Below are positions 1 to 12,230 of a stretch of 64,000 bases of DNA, piece after piece. The stretch is from Ornithodoros turicata (Eukaryota > Arthropoda > Arachnida > Ixodida > Argasidae). A program made the translations under genes and the position numbers. The notes beneath the pieces were generated by a model. It was not told the origin of the DNA. It ran no database searches and saw only the letters and a list, made by a program, of their open reading frames with translations. The number at the start of each line of letters is the position of its first letter. Within the stretch, counting starts at the first letter, position 1. The DNA lies in contig NC_088210.1 of assembly GCF_037126465.1 (NCBI RefSeq), positions 28,793,511-28,857,510 on the forward strand, in the 5' to 3' direction.

Positions 1-1
1 T

Positions 2-409
2 TTGACGCCGATTGATTGGCAGCTTTCAGAGTCTTCTATCGTGGTACCAAGAAGAGATTCCGAAATCGCCAGAAGTAGCGATACTCTACCAGAGGAGGAG
101 ATGCCTTTGACGCACACGGATAGCGGTGGCAGTTATTGCTCGGAGGACGATGTCAGGAGCATGGACAGCGGTCTCAGAGCGTCGTCTGAAGATGCTGAAG
201 ACGGATCTGTGCGTAAGGAGATCGACCCAGAGATAATGGCAGAGATTGAGGTTGGTCTTCAAACTGCCTTTCCTCTTTCTGTTTTGTCCGTACCTTGGAA
301 TGCGGGCACAAGCACTGGTGCGATTACAAGGCTAAACTCCAAAAGCGAGTTACGCAAGCTCTGTCTTTTGGAATCATTATGCAATGCCTCCGCTAATAGA
401 ATAGACTAG
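2..409 (+). CDS. Partial open frame at left edge, unidentified Ser/Glu/Asp-rich protein
   Basis: An open frame enters from beyond the left edge and runs to a TAG at 407-409. The first ~80 residues are rich in Ser, Asp and Glu (for example GGSYCSEDDVRSMDSG), typical of a disordered cytosolic segment or protein tail. The last ~50 residues look less coding-like, so the real exon may end earlier. Possible donors are GTAAGG near 210 and GTTGGT near 254. No ATG begins the frame inside the window, so it is an internal or 3' exon if real. I do not recognise the family. A chance frame cannot be excluded. Confidence 0.35.
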   Translation: MTPIDWQLSESSIVVPRRDSEIARSSDTLPEEEMPLTHTDSGGSYCSEDDVRSMDSGLRASSEDAEDGSVRKEIDPEIMAEIEVGLQTAFPLSVLSVPWNAGTSTGAITRLNSKSELRKLCLLESLCNASANRID

Positions 410-495
410 AAGTAGAAAGCAAAAAATGAAAACGTAGGTCGCCCTGGTGCGACCAGCTGTTCCAGGACGCTTGACGTGTGAAAGCACTGAATGAT

Positions 496-765
496 TTAAA
501 CGATTATTTCAGCACGTATGCCCTTGAGGTAGTTCGCCAGTGCACACAGCGCAGGTTGTTCGTGCTGCTTTGGCCAGCTCCCCAGTATCTTCTCAACACT
601 AAAAGGTCGGTTGTCAAGTTTAACAAAGGCGTCGCCGACTAGAGTCGAAGCGTCTGCAGGTGACCAGCACGTGCAGTGGCTCTGCTCTTTGGGTTTCCTC
701 CAATTCAATGTGTTACTACCATGCCTCGTGCACACCGTGCATTTTGTTCCGCGCAGCAGCAGCAC
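496..765 (-). mobile_element. LINE retrotransposon ORF2 C-terminal remnant
   Basis: The minus-strand frame ends in a segment containing LDNRPFSVEKILGSWP, the tail found after the RNase H/Cys-His region in I/Jockey/R1-type LINE polyproteins. Upstream Cys and His residues (CTVC, then HCTCW) look like a degraded knuckle. Only the end of the element is present, as expected of a 5'-truncated copy. A second tail with the related LDSRPLSLS motif lies near 44.2 kb. Confidence 0.6.
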
Positions 766-2670
766 ACATTATATCTAAATATTCATAGCCAAACCGAAAT
801 GCGCCATTACCGGAAGCGACGACCGTGGTATGCGGCGCATTCAGGGCTCATTTGAAAAGCCTAGCGGCCTTAATGCTCTAGTTGGTTTCCAATACAAGTT
901 CTGGAGCTTGAGAATACTTCGGTTAACATTGTTTAGAAGACAGGGTAACCCCCCTCTTATGTCATCTCATCACCTTGGTTTGCAGAGCGCGCGCTAGAGG
1001 CTATATTTCGGTACATGATGTAAAAGTGCAATGGACCTTTTTCACGCTCGCGTCGTATGCTGCAAGCGAAAGACGATCGTCGCGCGCCAAAGCAGAGCCG
1101 GCGCGATATTGACGCCATCTATTGAATATGTAGGGAACCCTCTTCGGCGCGGTCAGGGTCACAGAGCATGCGCAGAAGCGTTGTGAAAAAGGTCCATAAT
1201 TTCGTACTTATTATTGTTATATATTCGTCATTTATTTCGTACTCATTATTGTTATATGTTCGTCATTTATTCCGTACTCATTATTGTTATATATTCAGTA
1301 CAATTACTGTTGTCAGTTAAGTTGCTGACGTGAAAACGTGATTTTACTTCGCAGGCGTTCGAGAGGATGGCACAAAACTATTTGAAACGGCACGGACACG
1401 AGTTTCCATTCTGATTCACCATGTACATAAGCACATACCATTCCCGGTGGCCTCTGTCAAAACTGTAAATAATGAAGAACATCTAATAAATATACAATTT
1501 TGAAGCGTCCTTCAATAGGGAATGCTGTGGAAGTGTATCCCATATATGGCAAACGTGAAATGAGAAGTTTTGTGAGGTTGTCTCTGTGGCGGATACTCAA
1601 AAAGGTAAGATCCAGAAATGTTTTCTGCTTTCCAGTCAGAGAAAAGGCAGCGATAGGTTCCGTTTCTAAAGCGAAGCAAACTCAAGCTAGTCTAGTAGGG
1701 GATTGCAACACGGAAGAGAAGAAATTTTCAAGACGGACCGCAATAGGCGGTGTCGTCCTTTTCATCTCTACTCTTCTATACAAAAAACTGCTCAGAAAAA
1801 TTATTTTGGAATTTTGTTTGTCACTCGTTCTGATTCCTTTTCACTTCTTGCCTCGTGCTTAATGAAATCCCTAAAGGACAACGTCATAGCCTTCGCATCT
1901 CGAGCAATTTGATCATCTCGCATCTCGAGCCGTGAAGCACGTGCACAGAAATTTTATGAGATTCTCTAAAACCTGTCTTCTGTATACTATAGACCCGGTA
2001 CCGACTAACGACTCTCATTAAAGATCTGTATCATTAAAATCTGTATTGTAGAGACACGACGGTTTTCGACTTAACGACTACTGTCATTAAGCAACTGCAG
2101 TTGATGAAAAGGCACCACCAGTGGGATTCGTTAATTAAAACGTGCCTAACTGAAAGCTGTTCAAAGTGAGCTCTCGGTGTTGTGTTGTCAGCGCTTTTAA
2201 AGGACCACTTCCGTGGGATTTGACGCCCCACAAAGATTTTTCCAGTTAACACCATGCTAGCTACCCTCCTGTCAAGTATTGTGGCCGTCCTTGTGAGTTT
2301 CATTGCCTCAGCTACTACCGCATTGCCTAACTACTACCATGCTACTATGCTTTAATTCCTTAGTACCATCCTACATCGCAAGTTATAATAAAGTATCAAG
2401 CCGACGTACCTTCCTCGTTTCCCTATAGACCTTAGTTATAATACTACAGGTTGAGCAGATGGCGCTTTCGACAACGATAGCTCGTTAACGTGTACGTTTG
2501 GTGTCCCATCTTCTATTAGTTGGTCTGTCTGCCAAGCGTTAGTTAAGCACGAATATGCGAGCATCTTGTTCATGTACAGCAAATCTTCTAGAGGTCTTTG
2601 CGCACACTGCCCCTTGTGGACCTTGTTGTTAGACAGATGCCACATCTGTTCGAATCCTGTTCGATGCCAC
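766..2670. other. Intergenic stretch, no recognised gene
   Basis: Apart from the 35-bp tandem repeat, the stretch is AT-rich with frames that carry no recognisable domain. A 120-codon frame at 1500-1862 (+) has no family resemblance and no clear splice context. Confidence 0.5.
1200..1300. repeat. Tandem repeat, about 35-bp unit, nearly three copies
   Basis: The unit starts TTCGTACTCATTATTGTTAT and recurs at about 1201, 1236 and 1270 with a few substitutions. It is AT-rich and non-coding. Confidence 0.8.
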
Positions 2671-2894
2671 GGGTTCGAATCCTGTCACCGGCTGTGCTGT
2701 CTGAGGTTTTCCCTAGGTTTTCCGAAGACTTTCCACACGAATGTCGGCACAGTTCCCCCTGAAGTCGGCCAAGGAAGCATACTAACCCATTTGTCTCCCA
2801 CTCCTTCCTGCTGTCCTCTCTCAACCTGTCCACGTCTGTACGCCGCTCGTAGCCACAGTTGCTTCGCGGTGCTAACACGGAATTTAAAAAAAAA
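2671..2894 (+). mobile_element. Ruka-like tRNA-derived SINE, 5'-truncated
   Basis: The copy starts at the B-box-like GGGTTCGAATCCTGTC and continues through the shared body (GAAGTCGGCC, CTCCTTCCTGCTGTCCTCTC, CACAGTTGCTTCGCGG) to an A-rich tail at 2885-2894. The A box is missing. Frames overlapping it are SINE sequence, not genes. Confidence 0.8.
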
Positions 2895-5633
2895 GAACAT
2901 CCATTCTCCATGGGGCAGTAGAAGAAGAAGAAGAAGAAGCGGACGAAGTTGCATGTGGCAGTTCAAAAACGGCGCCGCAACGTATGACACATCCAAGCGT
3001 GTACGTGAACGACAGCGTGCACCCCTGCCGTCCCGTGATGCTCTCCGAAGCTCCCGGAGCCCAGTATCGATCGGCCATCGGCTGGCGCTTCGCGACGGCT
3101 GTGGGAAACCCACACACACCGGCCATTGGAGCCCCAGACTGAACAGCAGACCGGCCTAAATTCACCGTCCACGATGATCCACTTCCAGGCACAGAAGGTC
3201 ATGGCGGAAGCCTGCAGCCTTCTGCAGATGTTCTGAGCGGTGAGCAATCATCCATGCTTTTCTACCGCAGGAGTTGCTTCGCGCTGTGTTCGAGCTGCAC
3301 AAAGTGTTGCGATCTCACGTGACTCGGCACGCTTCGCGCTTTTGAATCCGGACTCTCTGTGCCCAATAACTGTTCACAAGTCCAGTGAGGCCCAGATTAA
3401 GCTTCGCAGCACTGCGGGGTGTTCGGTAGTCGACGTAAATAGGTGTTACGTAACGTAAGCCAAGAGTGTACATGCAGTGGCGTTTGTTTTGGAAACAAAA
3501 CAAATTAAAGCTGGTAAAAATAAAACAAGGTTGAGGGCGCGCGCTCTTTGTTGGGTACATGGTACGCTGTTTTCTCGATAAGGAACTGGTGCTTTTTAAG
3601 GCACAGTTGTTGTACTTACGAGGTCACGTATGCAGCACTGTGTGCGGGTTGGTGTAATTTTGTAGGTGCAAGGTGGTGATACAGGGTCTGTTCCAGTACG
3701 TGCTGTGTGCTCTCTATGCGTCATTGTCTGGTGTCCTGAAAGAGATGCAATATCTTGCACGCAAGCCAGGTACATGTCTAGTCGTATATAGAGTAGCATA
3801 TGGTTATGCGAAGTCAACGAAGCCAGCTGCGCCATATGCACTGCACAAGAAATACGTAAAAAACAGAAATATTGCTCTGGACGCGACTGCGTTTCAGCAA
3901 GCATGCCGTGCTTTGTGCGTACGTTTGCGTTGACTGAACACTGTTCAACGATCATTAAGAGTGCAGAAGGGCCACCGTTCTCGTCACCGTTCTGGTCAGG
4001 CACAAAGAGCGCCACCACACAGCGTGGTGTCATGCGGCCAGTCAAAAGCAGCCAATAGGGAAGCAGAGTGAGTATGACGGATTACATTATCTGGAGGAGG
4101 AGCGAGCGTGACTTCTCTGCGTTCAGCCATCTTACCTGCGGCGCAGTGATACTTTGAGAGTTGAAAGACTATACACGACTATAGAAGCCCCAGTACATAC
4201 ACAAAACATGGAACCAGTGAAAATAAATAAATAAAGAGAAAAAAAGTAACGTATACAGCCAGAAAATTATTACCGGAGGGGTTCACGGGAACGTTACATG
4301 GAGGAGAAGGATTTATAATAATAATAATACATTTATTCACATTACTGTGAAAAGGTAAGCGAATGGGTTCGCCCTTGTTTCCCCTCTTCCAAATGCCTAA
4401 CCAAAGGTACGATTTCGTGGGGGGAGGTGAACCCTTGAGACCCCCTTTCTTCTTTTTTTCTTTTTTTTCGTTGGCTACGACACTTTATGGGACCATTCAT
4501 TTCATGGAAGTATACAACACATTTAGTTTATGCGGAATAATACCCTAGCAATGTTTTTCGTAGCATTCCACGTGTTTACATGTAACCAAGCTAACCCCAC
4601 GAATATTGCTTCTCATAGCTTCGCGCCCGAATGGCTGACCCTTCGCGTATGTTCGGGGCTTCTGATCCACTTACTGGGCTTCCCGTATTATATGACGACA
4701 TGCTATTACAAATAGCTGTCCCTGACGTGGTATTCGATGCGAGGATGAATTCTTGGAGACGGCACAAAAGGCAAGGACCGCAGGAAATTGCGTTATCATG
4801 CTCCATATAGCAATCTGTTGCCCTGGCAACACAATAGTCGATCGAAACGGTGTTCACGATAACGGCTCCGAAAATACGATAAGCCAATAGCGCTCCTTAA
4901 GTGGCTGACATCATATTGCTGTTGCTTTGATTTGATTGGACATTCTTTGTGGTATCGTATCGTATCAAGTGACACCGGTGTATTAAATGTATAACCACAA
5001 CAGTGTATCAAATGACATTATCGTCTAATGCCATTAGGCTCAGGAATGGTATTGTTCACGAAGCTTGTTCAAGACATCAGTTTGCAATGACATTAAACGC
5101 GATGATGTTGATGTCGACCGTTTGGCGCAGGTGCAAGGTTTGGTCATACGTTCTGTGAAAATTTCATACAACTCCAGCTTTTCCTTCATCACAGAATACT
5201 CGTGTAACCTCAGATTATGTAATAATCTTGTCCTGCACGGCGCAGAGTGGTTTCATGCAAAAATAAAAGTATTACTCAGCGCAGACAATGGGAGCGAGAG
5301 TAGGCATTTCATCGGCGAATGAGTTGTTGCAATCTCGCCAAGCAGAAACTGTCATTCCGACAAATGTCATTAAATATATCCGCGTGGCACCATATGGATA
5401 GCATTAAGGCTTAAGGCTTTAAGCACTTAATGCCATTTTTCGTGCTCGTGCCGCAGGCGCAAGACGACAAAATAAGAACGAACGCACTTCGTTCTCTATT
5501 AATGATACTGAATACGTTCATAGCTTCTGGCAGGATCATTACGAAACATCGGATATAGATTGGCGCTTGTTATTAATGAGGTGACATATGATTATATGAA
5601 AAACTAACATAAATTATTTCGTGTATTTTACAG
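2895..5633. other. Intergenic stretch upstream of CAT gene 1
   Basis: No protein family could be recognised. The stretch contains a GAA microsatellite (about 2918-2938), an AT triplet run near 4315-4330 and a dispersed repeat copy at 4360-4460. The CAT promoter and any distal 5' non-coding exon must lie here, but I cannot place them. Confidence 0.5.
4360..4460 (+). repeat. Dispersed repeat, related to 48266-48428
   Basis: The segment containing TTTCCCCTCTTCCAAATGC and a G-run followed by AACCC and a C-run matches 48310-48420 with scattered differences. The family is unnamed. Confidence 0.55.
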
Positions 5634-5721
5634 TCCAACTGATGCTGGAAGACTGTGAAACAGGAGCAAACTAAATTACCTGACCATCGCCGTCTAAGCC
5701 GAAGAACAGAAAAAAGCCACC
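5634..5721 (+). other. 5' UTR part of the first coding exon of CAT gene 1
   Basis: A pyrimidine-rich acceptor ending TTTTACAG at 5633 precedes 88 bases that lead into the ATG at 5722. This implies at least one upstream non-coding exon. Confidence 0.6.
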
Positions 5722-8700
5722 ATGGCAGCCAAGATTGGTAACTTCTTGCACAAGCTCCGCCGAACGAAGCCGCTCGGCTGTAACGTTATGGAGACTTCGT
5801 TGAACCGTTGCCTGTCGACATTCGATATCACTCTCCTGGGCGTTGGCCACATGATGGGATCAGGCATCTATGTTCTCACAGCCACGGTTGCCAAATCCAT
5901 AGCTGGACCTGCCATTGTTGTGGCGTTCCTCATCAGCGCCATAGCGTCTCTCTTAGCAGCCTTCAGTTACGCCGAGTTCGGCGTCAGATTTCCTAAAGCC
6001 GGCTCTGCTTATTCTTACACGTATTTAGCGGTTGGAGAGTTCTGGGCGTTCCTGGTTGGTTGGAACGTGGTCCTGGAGAACGTGATTGGTCTAGCAGCCG
6101 TCGCGCGTGCCTGTAGCGCTTACACCGACTCGCTGCTGGGAAATATCATCAAGGACTGGACGGAACAACACGTGGGTAGAATAAAAATCCCTTTCTTCTC
6201 GGAAGAACCTGACTTTCTGGCCTTTGCAATTATCGTCGCTTTTCTGATCGTCATGTCCGCTGGAGTCCGGGCGTCTTCGCACATCAACAACATATTTTCG
6301 ATAGTGAATATTGGCATCGCGGTCTTGATCATTGTCGTTGGCTCGTATTTCGCGGACGTCAAGAACTGGACCAATCCCGAAACAGGCGGCTTCATGCCGT
6401 ACGGCTGGCACGGAGTTCTGGCTGCGTCGGCGTCTTGCTTCTATGCCTTCATTGGATTCGACTCGATTGCGTCGTCGGGCGAAGAAGCTCGTGATCCGCA
6501 AACTTCCCTTCCTCTGGCAACATTCATATCCATGTCTATAGTCACTGTTGTCTATATTTCTATATCAGCCGTCCTGACACTTATGATCAGTTATGTTGAT
6601 ATTACCAGTGAATCTGGGCTGCCTGATGCGCTCGCTGCCAACGGAGCTACTTGGGCAAAGGTATATGCACCTTAAATATCCTTTATATCCTTTAATATCC
6701 TTTTGCTATTAAAGCGTTGTGACATTTTATGGCTCATTGCATGATGAGCGCGTTCAGATCATTGAATACACCACCGCCTGGAGCTAAGACGGTCAGAGAA
6801 GCGAGAGCCTCAGACATTCCTATTGGTTGTCTAAAGCACGTGGCCTCACTGACGAAGTGGCCTCTTGTAAGATTTGCTGTAAAACTTGGAATGCAGGTTC
6901 ATTTAATGCGAGTAACAGTCTTTTACAATTACCCAACATAACTTGGGGCCAGGTGTCACAGCTCCTTCCAGCAAAAGGTGGCTGAAGACTGGCGTGTTAA
7001 ACTGTGTTGGATCACTATATAAGGTGGGCAGTGACGGTGGACGTCACATGTGTATCCTATCTCAGAGAGAGAACATTTTCTTCTGACGACAACGACGAAG
7101 CAAATGATAATTTTGTCGTCTGCTTCGGAAATTGTTCAGAGCCAGCTCGTGTACTGGACACATATCTTTCCGCCTCTGCTTTTACACCTATGCCTAAAGT
7201 GTATTTCATCGTATGAATTGCTTGCACTTTCCTCATTCAGGTGATCGTCATCATAGGAGCCCTATGTGGCATGGTCACTGTACTCATGGGCAACATGTTC
7301 GCCCTGACGAGGATAGTGTACGCCATGGCAGAAGACGGTCTTCTATTCTCGGCCTTCTCCTGGGTGAACCAGAATACACACCTCCCCCTGTTTTCCATGT
7401 ACACCTTCTCTTCGCTTTCCGCCGTACTGGCCATCCTCCTAGACATCAACACCCTGGTGGAGATGATGTCCATCGGTACCCTCCTGGCGTACTTAGTAGT
7501 GAGCGCGTCTCTCATCATCGTTCGATACATGCCGGTGTCACAACTTATGGTGAGTACTTTGAATGAACAGACTACTTGCATACTTCCAGGGCAGCGCGGG
7601 AGGCAGCGCGAAAACGTGTGATGCACTGTAAGACTTCTCCTGAGGTCTGCTGTCCTGCGTGTCTTCGGTGGGCCCTCGTCTTATTCTCTGCGGGAACCCG
7701 GAGCAATGTGCTGAGGTTTCTTTTCAAGTCGGCTGCACTGAAGGCCCCAATAGCAGTCCTCATCAAGTTTCTCATAGCTGCATTCGAATTGTATTCGGAG
7801 ACGCCAACAAGAGAAAGAGACACCGGACAACGCGTACCTCGCGACGATTCGGTTTCACGTTTGCCTGTACGAGACAATGGTAACCGTCCCCAGTAAATGA
7901 CTTATCTGACATATCTCAAGATAGTTTGCTGTGCCGCACAGCCACGTGGGTGAGGAAAGGAAGAACAGGCAGCACGTGCGAAAGGAAGAACAGGACGCCG
8001 TGTGACGGAGAGTATCGCCGCATTCTGTGCGACGTACAGCAGGAAAGTTTACTGCAGAGAAGAAGGAAAAAACGAACGAAATAACGAAAAACTCTTATAA
8101 TGCCAACCCAAATATCAGTTCACATTCGATAAAAAACGAAATTACACGAAAAAAAAGTAATCCGCAGACGACATGGCACTGCCCACATCATCATATGGGA
8201 AAGAACGCATTTCCCGTGATTCCCGCAGGCTCTCGTAACATGCGCAACAGATGGCGCTACAAGCTTTGCAATTCATCTATTAGCAATGGCTGTATCGTAC
8301 ACTTTTCGTGCATTTGAACACCAACAGGAACGTGCGCTTAGACTCCATCCGTTTGTCTTGAAAGTCGTGCTGTGTTTTCGCTGTAGAACGTCCCCTTAAA
8401 GAGTAAGTTCACTCCCCTGCGTCACTGAAATAAATGTGCCTTACAAGAGCATCTGAGACCCCCAACAGCTCTCCTGTGAACCCCCTTCGCTCGTAATCTA
8501 CGTATTTCCAGGGTGTCGTGAGAGTCGGCAGTCGACCTGCACCATCGGGAATGAGGAACCAGGAACCAGGATTCCCATAAGCTTGCATGAGGTTGCCGTG
8601 ATGTTCCTCCAGGATGGTCACGTTTGAGCGCTCCCCTCTCCTACACCTCCTCGTGTATTCTCCGGAGCGAGTCATTCACATAGTTGAGGCTACTGGAAAA

Positions 8701-10589
8701 GGGACACCCCCGTGACGTCACGGTGACGTCCCACTGAAGTCGCGCATGCATCTCTCCGCGCGGGAACTTCAAACCAAGTGGTTTCCGATTATTTTTATGC
8801 TGACAGTAAATTGTACCCGATCAAGTCGGTGGAAATAGGGGATCCAGCTATCCATTTAAAGTATAACGCCTGCGTTACAGGGAGAAGACAGCCAAGAAAT
8901 GCCAGAATTAAGCAAAGCTCGCTCCATGTCTGAGGAATCCTTCCATGGGTCAGAGGACACCGGTGGTCACCTTCGCAGTTCCTTCGCCTTCCTCCGCCAG
9001 CTGTATCCGTTCAACATGCCCCCGGGAACTGTGGTGTCCTACAGCATCACGGTCCTCACCATATCCGTGTTTCTGTTAAGCTTCCTCGTCCAAGTCCTGC
9101 TCGAGCCTCTGAGGAACGGTAGTGTCTGGGCGGTACTCGTAATACTGTCCCTCTCTTTCGTGACCTTGCTGTGCTTCATCATTGTGCTGATGCATCAACA
9201 GACTTCCGTAATGTTACGATACAAGGTACGCTACACTTTTTCCCGCGCAAAGTGTTTCAAATGATCGTTCATTGCATTCATGCTTCTGTTGATGTTTCAT
9301 GTTTGATATGGTTTATATGGATGGGGTGAGGAAGTATCATAAGAATAATGCGGTTAACAGACCGAACCAGGAAGAAAAGCACAGATAAGAATTCGAGACA
9401 GCAAGCAGAAGACAGCGAATTGTCGATAATGGAACGGAACAGGAAGGGCTGCAATGGCCACTGCTTTCAGATAAAAGACACTAGAGCAGTGTTTCTCAAA
9501 CTTTTCCAGTACGTGACCCCTTTGAGTAGTACCGCACCTACCATCACCCCCCACCTTTATAAGCCTTCCGAAATTTTACTTTTTTCAATGACGCAGATAC
9601 ATTTACATTGTAATTTATTTAGAAGACATTAACCACAGAGAGAGCTACCAAAAATGCATATTAATGTTTCTTAAGAAGGATTGATTTAATCATGTATTTT
9701 AATTAGAAGGATGGCTTTCTTGGTGCAAGCGAATCAATACTTTGATCTGTGTGGCTCAAGGCATATCGCATGTCTGCTTGGACCCTCCATAACCCCCAGA
9801 AAAAGGCTCATGAGTCATTTGGGGGCCATGACCCGCAGTTTGAGAACCACTGCGGGGGGTCGAACCCGTTGTTGGCCGCACTCACTACACTGCACTAGAG
9901 CATACATTAGGACATGGCCCAATACCATGCACGCAGTAGTTTATCCAGAATCCCAAAGACGGGAGTGTTGCAAAAAAAATGGGGGGTGTCATTATTACAG
10001 TTACGTCATAAGAGCTCAGCGTATCATTAACGACATGTCATTACAGCTGAAAAATAGCTAGGGCCCCCCTATAGGGGGGCCCTAGCTGTAGGGGGAGGTG
10101 TAGGGTGGGTCTTGTCTGGACACTTGGAACGCACTTCAAGTAGCTGGTCATTGTTTTTCCTCACCCACTGCTCTTCCGCAGATGCCCCTGGTCCCCTTAC
10201 TACCGACCCTTAGCATTATAATAAACGCAACCTTGATGACTACTCTACAAGGGCTAACGTGGGCACGACTGGTCATTTGGGTAACTGTAGGTAAGGAAAC
10301 TTTCGCACCTTCATAAGCAGCACAAAATATACGGGCAGTGTATATACTCCTCAGGTCAGCCCTTACACTGATTGCATGTTTTGCAGGCCTCTTCATCTAT
10401 TTCTTCTACGGTATCAAACACAGCAAGCTGAACCCCGACGGCGTAATTTCACCAACTACCTCGTTACTGCCGACGGATTGTCACACTAGGACGTGGGGCG
10501 CCCTAGACAAAGAAGTCTCTTCGCATAGTCTCGACAGAGCGGACGTTGGGGATGGTGCCACTGACAAGGACCCGCTGGTGCCTTCGTAG
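5722..10589 (+). CDS. Cationic amino acid transporter (CAT/SLC7-type), gene 1
   Basis: Predicted multi-pass plasma-membrane transporter for cationic amino acids (arginine, lysine), APC superfamily. Coding exons: 5722-6660, 7241-7549, 8881-9225, 10182-10290, 10387-10589. Intron phases are 0,0,0,1, giving 634 aa, the usual CAT length. The ATG sits in GCCACCATGG, close to an ideal Kozak context. Family landmarks are GSGIYVL (res. 46-52), YAEFGVRFPKAGSAY (83-97), GEFWAFLVGWNVVLE (105-119), GFDSIASSGEEARDPQ (245-260), TRIVYAMAEDG in exon 2, and VPLLPTLSIIIN plus FYGIKHSK at the C-terminal helices. About 14 hydrophobic segments are expected. Every junction is GT-AG and joins conserved sequence in frame. 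It faces a paralogue on the opposite strand. Substrate is inferred from family only; a heteromeric LAT-type role is unlikely given the two extra C-terminal helices. Confidence 0.93.
9487..9892. mobile_element. hAT-like non-autonomous transposon in CAT gene 1 intron 3
   Basis: The left end is CAGTGTTTCTCAAACT and an inverted partner AGTTTGAGAACCACTG lies at 9837-9852, the kind of terminal repeat common in hAT elements. An 8-bp sequence CACTAGAG flanks the left end (9479-9486) and recurs at 9893-9900, just after a terminal CACTG. The span given is the one bounded by this duplication. No transposase frame is present. Confidence 0.65.
10056..10087. repeat. Perfect 32-bp palindrome
   Basis: The sequence reads AGCTAGGGCCCCCC then TATA then the exact reverse complement. 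It lies in CAT gene 1 intron 3, about 95 bp before the exon 4 acceptor. Confidence 0.9.
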
Positions 10590-11138
10590 CTGTGCGCGGC
10601 AAACTGCTCTATGATATCAATGTCGTAAGAACATTCGTCCGTCTATCGGTGTGCTCCCAGTTGCTGCGACTCGCTCGCTGTAAAGGAGTCAGCGAGAGGG
10701 GGACAGAAACTGCTTGACGAGCATCCTTCGTGTTTCTTTGTACGACTGACGGTACGATACTTGAATGTTCTTGTCTCTTATACGTGATATTCAAAATATA
10801 CTTTACCGTGAAAAGGGGAACCCGACGACATCTCTGACATACGCGCCCTTTACGCGTAACGTAAATGTTGTCCAAAGAGCATGTAACAATCAATGTTGCC
10901 CGACGGCATACACTAAGGCGCTGAGTTCAGCGTGAAGTATACCTTCGAATTGTTCTCGACTTGCTGTTTCACGTATTACTTCAGCATACAAGAACGGGGG
11001 AGCCATGATGCATGGACAACCTGTTAGTATGTTCCTTCGACAGTTGATCGAGGTCCAGTTCTCTCAAAGTCGCTGTTCGTGTGCGCTACACAGTAAATTA
11101 TTTGACATCTTTCAGCGTGTAAGAGGGGTGTTTTTGTA

Positions 11139-11144
11139 AATAAA
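11139..11144 (+). terminator. Candidate poly(A) signal of CAT gene 1
   Basis: AATAAA lies about 550 bp after the stop codon at 10587-10589. A second AATAAA occurs at about 11525. Which is used cannot be told from sequence. Confidence 0.45.
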
Positions 11145-11947
11145 CACAATCTTTTATTACGTGGGCTTGACTGAAAGGTTTAACAGTATAGGTGGGGTGC
11201 ATTGACGTGCGGTGGTTCACCAGAGAGAGGGAAAAAGCACGGGTAAAGCTATGGTGTGACGCCATATGCACGCCACCTATAGAAAATTGCATTAGCGAAA
11301 GTCACGTCCGAAACAGTGTTTTAAAGTGCTTTAAGTGCTTTGCAAAACATATGCTTCAGTATTCTGTGAAGGTCGCATGACGAAGCTGCGTGCCGTATAG
11401 GACAAGACGTCCTAACCCGAAAGATGTTAATTCACTGTGCACCGCTATGTCCGACTTTCGACCGAGCAGTGGGTTAACTTAAAGAGTGTCTTTCCAATAC
11501 TGCTGTTCATCTTGCACGTTGCAAAATAAAACGTTATATTTGTTCAGATTTCGATTCGTTGCCCTTGCCATGGCGTGTCACAGCTCATAGTATGCCATAG
11601 CATGTACCCCCCCCCCATAGGAATTTGCCGACTACCGATGATCGGCCGACCATTGGCAGTCGGTCGGCCAACGACTTCATCAGTCAAGAATGATTGAAAC
11701 AAGCATGGGCCAATGTCACTAACAGAGTACGTTGGTCAACGGGCGCTGGCCCCACAGCACGCCCTGACACGTTGTTGACATGTCTTTAAAGCCTTGGCAT
11801 ACATCGTCTGGCTAACATCGGGTGGTCCTCGCGAAGAGATTCACCGAAAAGAACGCACAGCCGCTCTTCTTTCGGTAATAGCAATACACATCGCGAGATT
11901 TAAACCGTATCCTCTTCTCTATAGTGCAAGTGCAAAGCTTTATCATG

Positions 11948-12098
11948 CCCAAGCAGCACAACATCTTGGCCCAATATCGGTCCAATCTTTGTCCAATATG
12001 GGGCCGACATTTCTAATATTGGACTAATATTGGCAATACTGGTCAATTATTGGTCCAGTCTAGGTCCAATATTGGGCCAAGATGCTGTGCTGCTTGGG
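11948..12098. mobile_element. CCAAT/ATTGG hairpin MITE, copy 1
   Basis: Terminal inverted repeats CCCAAGCAGCACAACATCTT and its approximate complement ending GTGCTGCTTGGG enclose many short ATTGG/CCAAT and AATATT units. A second copy is at 49407-49530. There is no coding capacity and no clear target duplication. Confidence 0.7.
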
Positions 12099-12224
12099 TG
12101 TGCTACGGCCGTCCATTTAAAGTCGTCGTCTGCCTTTAGTTTTTCTTTCTGCGCGTGCTCTTGTGAGACAAAACTCCGGGATAATGACAGGACGGGTTTC
12201 AAACACACGCCAATAGCGCTTTTC

Positions 12225-12230
12225 TTTATT
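12225..12230 (-). terminator. Candidate poly(A) signal of CAT gene 2
   Basis: TTTATT on + reads AATAAA on the minus strand, about 1.4 kb past the stop codon of CAT gene 2. This would imply a long AT-rich 3' UTR. Confidence 0.3.

Noticed and set aside
2685..3119. Minus-strand frames of 107-144 codons
   Set aside because: They overlap the Ruka-like SINE and its GAA microsatellite, and repeated copies elsewhere show the sequence is SINE body.
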